A stretch of DNA of 64,000 nucleotides from assembly GCF_000720325.1 (NCBI RefSeq), contig NZ_JOJM01000006.1:143887-207886 (forward strand), written 5' to 3'. Shown here in pieces: positions 51,225-61,449 of this stretch. A program made the translations under genes and the position numbers. The notes below the pieces were generated by a model. The model worked only from the letters and a program-made list of their open reading frames with translations. It made no database searches and was not told where the DNA came from. Origin of the DNA: Streptomyces sp. NRRL B-1347. Its GTDB lineage: Bacteria > Actinomycetota > Actinomycetes > Streptomycetales > Streptomycetaceae. How positions within the stretch are numbered: the first letter of the stretch is position 1; each line of letters starts with the position of its first letter.

Positions 51225-52589
51225 GTGGCTGCTGATCTGTCCCAGATCGTGAAGGCGTACGACGTGCGCGGGGTGGTCCCGGACCAGTGGGACGAGACCC
51301 TGGCCGAGCAGTTCGGCGCCGCCTTCGCGCGGGTGACGGGTGCGGACGCGATCGTCGTCGGGCACGACATGCGGCCCTCGTCGCCCGGCCTCTCGGGCGC
51401 CTTCGCGCGCGGCGCGGCCGCCCTCGGCGTGGACGTCACGGAGATCGGCCTCTGCTCCACGGACCAGCTGTACTACGCCTCGGGCGCGTTGAACCTGCCG
51501 GGCGCGATGTTCACGGCCTCGCACAACCCGGCGCAGTACAACGGCATCAAGATGTGCCGCGCGGGCGCCGCCCCGGTCGGCCAGGACACCGGCCTCGCGG
51601 ACATCCGCGCCCTGGTGGAGCGCTGGGCTGAGGAAGGCGCCCCCGAGCCCGCGGCCGCCCCCGGCACGCTCACCCGCCAGGACACCCTCAAGGACTACGC
51701 GGCCCACCTGCGTTCCCTGGTCGACCTGACGGCGATCCGGCCGCTGAAGGTGGTCGTCGACGCGGGCAACGGCATGGGCGGCCACACCGTGCCCACCGTC
51801 TTCGAAGGCCTGCCCCTGACGCTCGTACCGATGTACTTCGAGCTGGACGGCACCTTCCCCAACCACGAGGCGAACCCGCTGGATCCGGCGAACATCGTGG
51901 ACCTCCAGGAGCGCGTGCGCGAGGAGGGCGCCGACCTCGGCATCGCCTTCGACGGCGACGCCGACCGCTGCTTCGTCGTCGACGAGAACGGCGACCCGGT
52001 GTCCCCGTCGGCGATCACCGCCCTGGTCGCCGCCCGCGAACTGGCCAAGCACGGCGGCTCGGGCACCGTCATCCACAACCTGATCACCTCCTGGACGGTC
52101 CCGGAGGTCGTGCGGGAGAACGGCGGCACGCCGGTCCGCACGCGCGTGGGCCACTCCTTCATCAAGGAGGAGATGGCCAAGAGCGGCGCCATCTTCGGCG
52201 GCGAGCACTCCGCGCACTACTACTTCCGCGACTTCTGGAACGCCGACACCGGCATGCTGGCCGCCCTGCACGTCCTCGCGGCCCTCGGTGGCCAGGACGG
52301 CCCCCTGTCCGCCCTGGTGGAGCAGTACGACCGCTATGTCGGCTCCGGCGAGATCAACTCGACGGTGGCCGACCAGCAGGCCCGCCTCGCCGCGATCAGG
52401 GCCGCGTACGAAGGCCAGGACGGCGTCACCCTCGACGAGCTGGACGGCCTGACGATCACGACGGCCGACTGGTGGTTCAACGTCCGCGCCTCCAACACCG
52501 AGCCGCTCCTGCGCCTCAACGCGGAGGCCCGCGACCGGCAGACGATGGAGAAGACCCGCGACGCGGCGTTGGCGATCATCAGGGCCTGA
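51225..52589 (+). CDS. manB: Phosphomannomutase (ManB)
   Basis: 454 residues. Phosphohexomutase with the catalytic serine loop TASHNPAQYNGIKM, the magnesium loop AFDGDADRCF, the sugar-binding GGEHSAHYYF and the phosphate-binding RASNTEPLLRLN. It converts mannose-6-phosphate to mannose-1-phosphate, between ManA (54265) and the guanylyltransferase (36560). GTG 51225 has AGAGAGG seven bases upstream; TTG 51219 is also in frame. It begins a run of same-strand genes (Trm112-like, SIS, manA) as in other actinobacteria. Confidence 0.93.
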   Translation: MAADLSQIVKAYDVRGVVPDQWDETLAEQFGAAFARVTGADAIVVGHDMRPSSPGLSGAFARGAAALGVDVTEIGLCSTDQLYYASGALNLPGAMFTASHNPAQYNGIKMCRAGAAPVGQDTGLADIRALVERWAEEGAPEPAAAPGTLTRQDTLKDYAAHLRSLVDLTAIRPLKVVVDAGNGMGGHTVPTVFEGLPLTLVPMYFELDGTFPNHEANPLDPANIVDLQERVREEGADLGIAFDGDADRCFVVDENGDPVSPSAITALVAARELAKHGGSGTVIHNLITSWTVPEVVRENGGTPVRTRVGHSFIKEEMAKSGAIFGGEHSAHYYFRDFWNADTGMLAALHVLAALGGQDGPLSALVEQYDRYVGSGEINSTVADQQARLAAIRAAYEGQDGVTLDELDGLTITTADWWFNVRASNTEPLLRLNAEARDRQTMEKTRDAALAIIRA

Positions 52590-52626
52590 CCGCGAGGGGC
52601 GGGGCCGCCCGCAGGGGCGCGGCCCC

Positions 52627-52682
52627 GCCCCCGTCCAAGCCCTCCAGGCCAGCGGCCCCCGTCCAAGCCCTCCAGGCCAGCG
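52627..52682 (+). repeat. Exact 28-base tandem duplication
   Basis: Bases 52627-52654 are repeated identically at 52655-52682, between manB and the Trm112-like gene. The second copy ends just before TAGGCT (52684-52689), a possible -10. Confidence 0.9.
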
Positions 52683-52728
52683 ATAGGCTGGACGGGCCGA
52701 CCCCACCACCCCCGAAGGGAACCACCCC

Positions 52729-52905
52729 ATGCCGCTCGAAGCCGGCCTCCTGGAGATCCTCGCCTGCCCGGCCTGCCACGCCCCTCTCAAGGAGACGGAC
52801 GCCGAGCTGGTCTGCACCGCGGAGGGCACCGACTGCGGCCTCGCGTACCCGATCCGTGACGGCATCCCCGTACTCCTGGTCGACGAAGCCCGCCGCCCCG
52901 AGTAA
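52729..52905 (+). CDS. Trm112-like zinc-ribbon protein (short ORF)
   Basis: 58 residues, too short for many ORF finders. [10 protein letters not shown] and [20 protein letters not shown] form the four-cysteine zinc ribbon of the Trm112/YcaR family, ending [14 protein letters not shown]. Members stabilise methyltransferases or related partners. ATG 52729 has GAAGGGA upstream. It lies between manB and the SIS gene, a position often held by this family in actinobacteria. Confidence 0.88.
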   Translation: MPLEAGLLEILACPACHAPLKETDAELVCTAEGTDCGLAYPIRDGIPVLLVDEARRPE

Positions 52906-52990
52906 GGATCAGAACAGGGCCAGGCGTACACCCCGCGCGTACGCTCGCCCGCACCCCCTGCCGCGCACGGCGATCGGAGGCCCGACCCCC

Positions 52991-54145
52991 ATGCTCGACG
53001 AGTCGCTCCTGGACGCCCCCGACGAGCTGGCCCGCGCCGACCTGCACGATCTGCTGCGCGGCGCCGCCGAAGCGGGCGCCCGCGTACGGACCGCGGTCCG
53101 GCACGCCACCGAGTCCGGGGTCACGGAACTGAAACCGGACGGCCGCCCCCGCGCCGTCCTGATCGCGGGACCCGGCACCGCGGGCGCAGGCGTCGCCGAC
53201 CTCGTCGGCGCCCTCGTGGGCACCGGCTGCCCCGTCATCAGGCTCGCCCCCACGGGCGTCGCCCCCGCGGCCGGCGCCCTGCGCTGGACCCTGCCCGGCT
53301 GGGCAGGCCCCGTCGACCTGCTGCTCATCGCCACACCGGACGGCACGGAGCCGGGCCTCGCGCTCCTCGCCGAGCAGTCCTACCGCCGCGGCTGCACCGT
53401 CGTCGCGGTGGCACCGGCCCGCTCCCCGCTCGCCGAGAGCGTCAGCGGCTCGCACGGCCTCACCGTCCCGATGGCCGTGTCGCCCCAGCCCACCGCCGAC
53501 ACGGCCGACGGCACCGAGGCCCCCGCCGCCGCCCCCGGCACCCTGTGGTCCCTGCTCGTCCCGCTGCTCGCCCTGCTCGACCGCACCGGCCTGGTCACCG
53601 CCCCCGCGGAGACCCTCCAGAAGGTCGCCGACCGGCTCGACGCCGTCGCCGAGCGCTGCGGCCCCGCCATCGCGACGTACAGCAACCCCGCCAAGACCCT
53701 CGCCACCGAGCTGGCCGAAGCGCTGCCGCTGATCTGGACCGAGGGCGAGACCGCGGGCCCCGTCGGCCGCCGCTTCGCCGCCGCGCTCGCCGAGCTGGCC
53801 GGGCACCCCGCGCTCACCGCCGAGCTTCCCGAAGCGCTGCCCGCGCACGCCGCGCTGCTCGCGCGCGGCCTCCCCGGAAGCGCCGAAGGCGACGACTTCT
53901 TCCGCGACCGCGTCGACGACCCGGCGCCGCTGCGCGCCCGCGCGGTCCTGCTGCGCGACCGCCCCGCCGACGCGGGCGGCCTCACCGCCGCCCCCGCCGC
54001 CCGCGAGCTGGCCCAGAGCCACGACATCGCGCTCAGCGAGCTGGACCCCGAGGACGGCGGAGACCTGGAGCGGCTCGCCGAGCTGATCGCCATCACGGAT
54101 TTCGCCGCCGTTTACCTGGCGCTCGCCTCCGGGAGCCGATCATGA
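52991..54145 (+). CDS. SIS-domain / phosphosugar isomerase-like protein
   Basis: 384 residues. The N-terminal half is SIS-like: VLIAGPGTAGAGVADLVGALV and DLLLIATPDGTEPGLALLAEQ. The C-terminal half resembles the bifunctional phosphoglucose/phosphomannose isomerase family (LATELAEALPLIWTEGETAG), but the active-site glutamate and histidine of true isomerases are not obvious. The same gene is found between manB and manA in M. tuberculosis (Rv3256c), so a role with mannose phosphates is likely but not shown. ATG 52991 begins the family sequence. Confidence 0.85.
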   Translation: MLDESLLDAPDELARADLHDLLRGAAEAGARVRTAVRHATESGVTELKPDGRPRAVLIAGPGTAGAGVADLVGALVGTGCPVIRLAPTGVAPAAGALRWTLPGWAGPVDLLLIATPDGTEPGLALLAEQSYRRGCTVVAVAPARSPLAESVSGSHGLTVPMAVSPQPTADTADGTEAPAAAPGTLWSLLVPLLALLDRTGLVTAPAETLQKVADRLDAVAERCGPAIATYSNPAKTLATELAEALPLIWTEGETAGPVGRRFAAALAELAGHPALTAELPEALPAHAALLARGLPGSAEGDDFFRDRVDDPAPLRARAVLLRDRPADAGGLTAAPAARELAQSHDIALSELDPEDGGDLERLAELIAITDFAAVYLALASGSRS

Positions 54146-54264
54146 CCGCGGCCCCCGTACGGGCGCCCTCCCGCGTGTGCCCGTACCCGTAGGGGGCACG
54201 CGCGTACCCGCACCGAAGGACGCGCCCGCCCGCGTCCCCGCACGCCCGTAAGGGAGACCCTTCC

Positions 54265-55479
54265 GTGGACCGCCTCACCAACACCGTCCGCCCCTACGCC
54301 TGGGGTTCCACCACCGCCATCGCGGGCCTCCTCGGCGTCGAGCCGACCGGCGAACCGCAGGCCGAGATGTGGATGGGCGCCCACCCGGGCGCGCCCTCGC
54401 GCACCGAGCGCGGACCGCTCAACGAGGTGATCGACGAGGATCCGCGCGGCGAGCTCGGCCCCCGCGCCGTCGACAAGTTCGGCCCGCGCCTGCCCTTCCT
54501 CCTGAAGATCCTCGCCGCGGGCGCCCCCCTGTCCGTACAGGTGCACCCCGACCTGGAGCAGGCACGCGAGGGCTACGAGGACGAAGAGGCCCGCGGCATC
54601 CCGCTCGACGCCCCCCACCGCAACTACAAGGACGCCAACCACAAGCCCGAACTGATCTGCGCGCTCACGCCGTTCGACGGACTGTGCGGCTTCCGCCCGC
54701 CCGCCGAGGCCGCCGACCTGATCGAGGGCCTCGGCGTGGACTCCCTCAAGCCGTACGTCGACCTGCTGCGCGCCAAGCCCGAGGACGCGGCGCTGCGCGA
54801 GGTCCTCACGGCCGTACTCACCGCCGACCGCGAGGACATGGCGCGCGCGGTCACCGAGGCCGCGACCGCCGCCGAGCGCCTGGGCTGCGCCTACGCCCCG
54901 TACGCCGACGCGGCCCGCCACTTCCCCGGCGACCCCGGCGTCATCGCCGCCATGCTGCTCAACCACGTGCGCCTCGACCCCGGCGAGGCCCTCTACCTCG
55001 GCGCCGGCGTCCCGCACGCCTACCTCAACGGCATGGGCGTCGAGATCATGGCCAACTCCGACAACGTGCTGCGCTGCGGCCTCACCCCCAAGCACGTCGA
55101 CGTGCCCGAACTCCTGCGCGTCGTCCGCTTCGAGGCGACCGACCCCGGCGTCCTGCGCCCGGTGCCCGCCGCGGCAGCGGCCGATGCCACGGCGGTCGGC
55201 GGCGAAGCGGTCTCCGTCGGCGAACAGGTCGCCGACGGCGAAGAGGTCTACGAGACGCCGATCGACGAGTTCCGCCTCTCCCGCTTCGTCCTGCCCGAGG
55301 GCGACGACGCCCGGCGCGACCTCACCGCCGAGACCCCGCAGATCCTGCTCTGCGTGGCGGGCGAGGTCAGCGTCGGCGACATCTCCCTCACCCCCGGCGG
55401 GTCCGTGTTCGTCCCCGCGGGTGAAAAGACCGACGTTTCCGGCAGCGGCACCCTTTTCCGCGCCACCGTGGTGGCCTGA
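54265..55479 (+). CDS. manA: Mannose-6-phosphate isomerase (ManA)
   Basis: 404 residues, type I PMI (zinc cupin). Signatures: RPYAWGSTTAIAGLLG, AEMWMGAHPGAPS, the zinc-binding QVHPDLEQAREGY and NHKPELICALTPF, and YLGAGVPHAYLNGMGVEIMA. It interconverts fructose-6-phosphate and mannose-6-phosphate, the entry to GDP-mannose through ManB and the guanylyltransferase. GTG 54265 has AGGGAGACC upstream. It follows the SIS gene after 119 bases. Confidence 0.94.
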   Translation: MDRLTNTVRPYAWGSTTAIAGLLGVEPTGEPQAEMWMGAHPGAPSRTERGPLNEVIDEDPRGELGPRAVDKFGPRLPFLLKILAAGAPLSVQVHPDLEQAREGYEDEEARGIPLDAPHRNYKDANHKPELICALTPFDGLCGFRPPAEAADLIEGLGVDSLKPYVDLLRAKPEDAALREVLTAVLTADREDMARAVTEAATAAERLGCAYAPYADAARHFPGDPGVIAAMLLNHVRLDPGEALYLGAGVPHAYLNGMGVEIMANSDNVLRCGLTPKHVDVPELLRVVRFEATDPGVLRPVPAAAAADATAVGGEAVSVGEQVADGEEVYETPIDEFRLSRFVLPEGDDARRDLTAETPQILLCVAGEVSVGDISLTPGGSVFVPAGEKTDVSGSGTLFRATVVA

Positions 55480-55617
55480 CCCACCCCACGCCTCCCGTGC
55501 TGCAACAATGACGCACCGCACCGGCCGGGCCCATCGGCGCCCGGCCGTCGCGGAACGGAGAACGTACGCGTGTCACGCGGCAGGCGCGGCACGCAACGGA
55601 AGGGACAACGGGCACAC

Positions 55618-56547
55618 ATGAGTGCGTCAGGCGGAACAAAGGCGATCGTGGCGGCACTCGCCGCCAACCTGGCGATCGCGGTGGCCAAGTTCGTGGCGTT
55701 CCTCTTCAGCGGCTCGTCGTCGATGCTGGCCGAGAGCGTGCACTCGCTCGCCGACTCCGGCAACCAGGGCCTGCTGCTCCTCGGCGGCAAGAAGGCCCAG
55801 CGCGAAGCCACCCCGCAACACCCCTTCGGCTACGGCCGCGAGCGCTACATCTACGCGTTCCTGGTCTCCATCGTGCTCTTCTCCGTCGGCGGCATGTTCG
55901 CCCTCTACGAGGGCTACGAGAAGATCAAGCACCCGCACGAGATCGAGCACTGGTACTGGCCGGTCGGCGTCCTGGTGTTCGCCATCATCGCCGAGTCGTT
56001 CTCCTTCCGGACGGCCATCAAGGAGTCCAACACCCTGCGCGGCAACCTCTCCTGGAAGGAGTTCGTCCGCCGCGCCAAGGCCCCCGAGCTGCCCGTCGTC
56101 CTCCTCGAAGACCTCGGCGCGCTCGTCGGCCTGGTCCTCGCGCTCGGCGGCGTCGGCCTCGCGCTCGCCACGGGCGACGGCGTCTGGGACGGCATCGGCA
56201 CCCTCTGCATCGGCGTCCTGCTGATCCTCATCGCGATCGTCCTCGCCGCCGAGACCAAGTCGCTGCTCCTCGGCGAGTCCGCGGGCACCGAAGAGGTCCA
56301 GAAGATCGAGAAGGCCCTGGTCGACGGCGACACCGTCACCGGCGTCATCCACATGCGCACGCTCCACCTCGGCCCGGAGGAGCTGCTCGTCGCCGCCAAG
56401 ATCGCCGTCCAGCACGACGACACCGCCCGCGAGATCGCCGACGCCATCAACGCCGCCGAGTCCCGCATCCGAGAGGCCGTCCCGATCGCCCGAGTCATCT
56501 ACTTGGAGCCGGACATATACCGCGAGGACACGGCAGCGACGGGCTGA
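55618..56547 (+). CDS. Cation diffusion facilitator (CDF) family metal transporter
   Basis: 309 residues, six transmembrane helices and a C-terminal cytoplasmic domain. TM2 has the SVHSLADSGNQ motif with the HxxxD metal site, and TM5 has LLEDLGALVGLVLAL (ExxxD variant). The cytoplasmic domain includes GVIHMRTLHLGPEELLVAAK. It should export zinc or another divalent metal with proton exchange. ATG 55618 is used; a GTG at 55570 would add a basic extension of no clear value. Two strong hairpins follow. Confidence 0.9.
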   Translation: MSASGGTKAIVAALAANLAIAVAKFVAFLFSGSSSMLAESVHSLADSGNQGLLLLGGKKAQREATPQHPFGYGRERYIYAFLVSIVLFSVGGMFALYEGYEKIKHPHEIEHWYWPVGVLVFAIIAESFSFRTAIKESNTLRGNLSWKEFVRRAKAPELPVVLLEDLGALVGLVLALGGVGLALATGDGVWDGIGTLCIGVLLILIAIVLAAETKSLLLGESAGTEEVQKIEKALVDGDTVTGVIHMRTLHLGPEELLVAAKIAVQHDDTAREIADAINAAESRIREAVPIARVIYLEPDIYREDTAATG

Positions 56548-56558
56548 CTGTCGTACTC

Positions 56559-56601
56559 GCTGTGCCCTCCCGTCCCGCAGGGCGGGACGGGAGGGCACAG
56601 C
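56559..56601. terminator. 20-bp perfect hairpin (first of two) after CDF gene
   Basis: Left arm 56559-56578 pairs completely with 56582-56601 around a three-base loop, 12 bases after the CDF stop codon. It is an unusually long perfect stem. Confidence 0.92.
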
Positions 56602-56637
56602 CGGACAGCGCCGCGCAACCGTTGGAACAAGGCATAT

Positions 56638-56679
56638 GTGAAGGGGCCCGCACCAAGAAACAGGTGCGGGCCCCTTCAC
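56638..56679. terminator. 17-bp perfect hairpin (second of two) before PTS gene end
   Basis: Left arm 56638-56654 pairs completely with 56663-56679 around an A-rich eight-base loop, 17 bases beyond the stop of the minus-strand PTS gene. Together with the hairpin at 56559 it insulates the convergent genes. Confidence 0.92.
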
Positions 56680-56695
56680 GTACGAACAGCAAGGC

Positions 56696-58771
56696 TCACT
56701 GAACCTCGCGCAGCACCTCCAGCACCGCCCCCTCATCCACCGCACCCACGAGCCGCTCCCGGAACCCCACATCCATCAGCTTCCGCGACAGCAACGCCAG
56801 AATCCGCAGATGCTCGTCCCCCGCCGCGGCCTCAGGCACGGAGATCATGAAGATCAGCTTGGCCTTCGTACCGTCGAGCGACCCCCACTCGATGCCCTCG
56901 GCCGACCGCGCGAACCCCACCACCGGCGAGGTCACGGCGTCGGTCTTGGCGTGCGGGATGGCGATCTCCTCGCCGAGCCCCGTGGTGCCCTGCGCCTCGC
57001 GCGCGAGCGCGACCCGCACCAGCTCGTCCACGTCGGTGACCTTGCCGGTACGCGCGAGCAGCCCGGCCAGCTCGCGGATCGCGGCCTCCTTGTCACCGGC
57101 GGCGAGCTCGACCTCGACGGTCTCCCGGGTGAGATAGCCGGAGAGGACCTCGGGCGCGGCGGCCTCGACCGCCGGGGGAGCGTCGGCGGACGCGGTCGCG
57201 ACGGCGGACTCCCGCGCCCGGGCCGGCCCGGGCGAGCCCACGGCCCCCGCCCCCACGCCCGCGAGCACCGGCTCGCCCACGCCCGCCCCACCGGTCGGCA
57301 CCCCGTGCCGCCGCCGCTCGCTCAGGTCCACCAGCGAGACGGTGGCGAGCGCGGTGACGACCGTTCCGGCGGCCACGGCGACGAAGAACATCGGCACTCC
57401 GCCGACCGCGCCGAGCACCGCGACGATCGGCCCGCCGTGCGGCACCGCGTCCTTCACGCTCGCGAGGCCCGCGATCGCACCGGCCACCGCGCCGCCGAGC
57501 ATGTTCGCGGGAATGACCTGCGCGGGCCGCGCGGCCGCAAACGGAATAGCTCCTTCCGAAATCCCGAACAACCCCATGAACAACGCCGCGAGCCCGGTCT
57601 CCCGCTCCTGCTCCGAGTAGAGCCGCTTGCGGATCAGCGTCGCGAGCCCCTGCCCGAGCGGCATCACCGGAATCGCCGCGGCGCACATGCCCATGACGGT
57701 CTGGTTGCCGGTGGCGATGAGCCCCGCGCCGAACAGGAACGCCGTCTTGTTGACCGGACCGCCCATGTCGAAGGCGATCATCAGCCCCAGGATCGCGCCG
57801 AGCAGGATCGCGCTCGTGCCCGTCATCCCGCTGAGCCAGTCCGTCAGGTGCTCGAAGACCCACGAGATCGGCTTGCCGATGACGTAGATGAAGAAGAGCC
57901 CGAGCGCGCTCGTCGCCAGGATCGGGATCACGATGATCGGCATGATCGGCTGGACGAACTTCGGGACCTTGACCTTCTTGATCCACAACACCAGGTACCC
58001 GGCCAGGAACCCGGTCACGATCGCCCCGATGAAGCCCGCCCCCGCCTCGGAGTCGTAGAGCTCACCGGTGTTGGCGATCCACCCGCCGATCATGCCCGGC
58101 ACCAGGGCGGGCCGGTCCCCGATCGCGTACGCGATGTACCCCGACAGGATCGGCACCATCAGCTTGAAGCCGATGACGCCGATCTGGTTCACATGCATCC
58201 AGAACGAGTCGTCCGGGATGACGAGCCCGCCCTTCGGGTCGGTGTGCCCGCCGAGCGACAGCGAGATCGCGATCAGCAGACCGCCGACCACGACGAACGG
58301 GATCATGTACGAGACGCCGTTCATCAGCGCCTTGTACGCGACGCTCCGCTCCCGGCCGCCGCCCCCTCCGCCGCCCCCGGCCGGACCGGTGCCGCCGCTC
58401 CCGGCGCCGCCGCCGCTCTGCACGGGCGCGGTCCGGACCCGCTCGATCAGCCGCTCGGGCTGGCTGATGCCCTCGGAAACCCCGACCGACAGCACGCGCT
58501 TGCCCGCGAACCTGTCGCGGTCCACGTCCTTGTCGGCCGCGATGATGATGCCGTCCGCCTCTCTGACATCGTTGTCAGACAGTACGTTCTCAGCCCCGAT
58601 CGAGCCTTGTGTCTCCACCTTCATGTCGACGCCGAGGCGGTCGGCGGCCTGCTGGAGCTTCTCCGCCGCCATGTACGTGTGGGCGATGCCGGTCGGGCAG
58701 GCGGTCACCGCGAGCAGCTTCAGCCTCTTCTGCCCGCTGGCGCCGGTCGGGGGGTCGGCCGGACTGGTCAC
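56696..58771 (-). CDS. PTS fructose-type permease, EIIB-EIIC-EIIA fusion
   Basis: 691 residues in the order B-C-A. EIIB (about 15-115) carries the phospho-cysteine C25 in VTACPTGIAHTYMAA. EIIC (about 145-480) has at least eight hydrophobic segments, including GGVPMFFVAVAAGTVV. A variable Ala/Pro linker leads to EIIA (about 545-691) with the phospho-histidine H607 in EEIAIPHAKTDAV. It would import and phosphorylate fructose or a related sugar, using HPr and EI encoded elsewhere. GTG 58771 has AGGAG seven bases upstream. No fruK or regulator is adjacent, unlike typical fructose operons. It sits beside the mannose genes and ahcY. Confidence 0.92.
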   Translation of the reverse strand: MTSPADPPTGASGQKRLKLLAVTACPTGIAHTYMAAEKLQQAADRLGVDMKVETQGSIGAENVLSDNDVREADGIIIAADKDVDRDRFAGKRVLSVGVSEGISQPERLIERVRTAPVQSGGGAGSGGTGPAGGGGGGGGRERSVAYKALMNGVSYMIPFVVVGGLLIAISLSLGGHTDPKGGLVIPDDSFWMHVNQIGVIGFKLMVPILSGYIAYAIGDRPALVPGMIGGWIANTGELYDSEAGAGFIGAIVTGFLAGYLVLWIKKVKVPKFVQPIMPIIVIPILATSALGLFFIYVIGKPISWVFEHLTDWLSGMTGTSAILLGAILGLMIAFDMGGPVNKTAFLFGAGLIATGNQTVMGMCAAAIPVMPLGQGLATLIRKRLYSEQERETGLAALFMGLFGISEGAIPFAAARPAQVIPANMLGGAVAGAIAGLASVKDAVPHGGPIVAVLGAVGGVPMFFVAVAAGTVVTALATVSLVDLSERRRHGVPTGGAGVGEPVLAGVGAGAVGSPGPARARESAVATASADAPPAVEAAAPEVLSGYLTRETVEVELAAGDKEAAIRELAGLLARTGKVTDVDELVRVALAREAQGTTGLGEEIAIPHAKTDAVTSPVVGFARSAEGIEWGSLDGTKAKLIFMISVPEAAAGDEHLRILALLSRKLMDVGFRERLVGAVDEGAVLEVLREVQ

Positions 58772-59152
58772 GTGGTTCTCCTAACGCCTTGACCGAACAA
58801 GGTCGCGCATGTGTTCCCGATCTCCAGGCATCCTGCAACAGACAGGGACAGGAGCAAAAGCGCAAAGGTCCTGGTTCGTCAGGGACTGATGGCCTTTGCT
58901 CCGACCTCCAGAAGGTCGCGATTCAGCCACAGCCCATCTCCCGGCACCCTTGTGGCTCACTGCGCCGATCGGTGTAGATTCGTGACAGTGCCAGACGTCG
59001 CTGCTGATGGCGGTCGGGCGGTCCGCTCCTGGACCGGCCGAGGGAGAGAGGGCCTCCGACGGACTGCGCTGCGCGCGCCGGTGCGTCTCCGTACCCCGAC
59101 GCCGCAGATCAGCCATGCCCACCCTCGACCCCATCACGAGGAGCAGCTCACC
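58772..59152. promoter_or_regulatory. Divergent regulatory region of PTS gene and ahcY
   Basis: 381 bases without a gene. Near the PTS side an inverted repeat GCAAAGG (58862-58868) / CCTTTGC (58893-58899) sits within a longer imperfect pair GGAGCAAAAGC (58851-58861) / GCCTTTGCTCC (58892-58902). Near the ahcY side TTGTGG (58950-58955) and TAGATT (58975-58980), 19 bases apart, are a candidate promoter, giving a leader of about 165 bases. No clear SAH riboswitch fold was found by eye. Confidence 0.5.
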
Positions 59153-60610
<1,458 letters not shown>

Positions 60611-60826
60611 TCCGGCCCGCGTACCGCCCCCGATCACGGACCGGCCCCATCTCGGGCCGCCCTTGATCCCCGGGGCGGGGCCCGGCCCGGTCGGCCGGCC
60701 TCGGCCGTAGCCGTACGTCTCCAGCAGGCCCTCGCCGTCCCGGCGGGGGCCTGTCGGTGTACCGGCCCCACGACGCACCGGCCCCACGACGCCCTACCGC
60801 ACGTCCCCCGACAAGGACCGAGCCCC

Positions 60827-61441
60827 ATGCCCCGCGGTCGCTATTCGCTGCACGATCCGCACGATCACACCCCCCTAGGTGAAGAACACTTCCAGTGCGC
60901 GCCCGGCCCCTCCGGCTGGCGCTATGTCGCCCAGCGCACCACCCCCTCCGGCGACCACGCGGGCTCCGTCGACCTGACCGTCGACGAACTCGGCCGCCCC
61001 ATCCGTCTCGAACTGCACGCCTCCGGCTGGCAGGTGCGGGCCGCGGCCCTCGACGGCGTCACCTGGGTCCGCACCGACGCCACCGGCGCGCACGCCACCG
61101 AGAACAACGCCCCCGCTCATGCCTTCACCGGAACGTCCCCCGCCTTCCTCGTCGCCACCGCCCGGCTGCTGCGCCTCACCCCCGATTCCCCCGCGACCCG
61201 CGTCCGCCTGGTCGCCTTCACGGACCCGGTCCTGGCGCCGCGCACCCTCGACCAGTCCTGGGCCCTGCTCACGAGAGAAGCACACGCCACTGACAACGGC
61301 CCGCTGACCGTGGACGAATACCAGGTCACAGCCCTGGACACGGGCGAGCAGCACGCCGTCCACCTCAGCGGCGACGTCGTCGTCGCGGCCCCCGGCATCG
61401 AGCTCGAACACCTCGAATCGCCGCCGTCGGCCTTCGCTTGA
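60827..61441 (+). CDS. Hypothetical cytoplasmic protein
   Basis: 204 residues without a signal peptide or membrane helix. It opens MPRGRYSLHDPHDHTPLGEE and has alternating beta-rich segments (GSVDLTVDELGRPIRLEL, GWQVRAAALDGVTWVRTD), with an acidic, His-containing C-terminus. I do not recognise a family with certainty; it may be a small lipid- or ligand-binding beta barrel. It follows ahcY after 216 bases and converges on the RDD gene (eight bases between stops). Coding character is strong. Confidence 0.7.
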   Translation: MPRGRYSLHDPHDHTPLGEEHFQCAPGPSGWRYVAQRTTPSGDHAGSVDLTVDELGRPIRLELHASGWQVRAAALDGVTWVRTDATGAHATENNAPAHAFTGTSPAFLVATARLLRLTPDSPATRVRLVAFTDPVLAPRTLDQSWALLTREAHATDNGPLTVDEYQVTALDTGEQHAVHLSGDVVVAAPGIELEHLESPPSAFA

Positions 61442-61449
61442 CGTCCGCG

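Noticed and set aside
58978..59152. Possible SAH riboswitch in the ahcY leader
   Set aside because: The leader contains GCGCTGCGCGC-like words, but the conserved SAH-aptamer core and its pseudoknot pairing could not be traced by eye. A covariance-model scan would decide.
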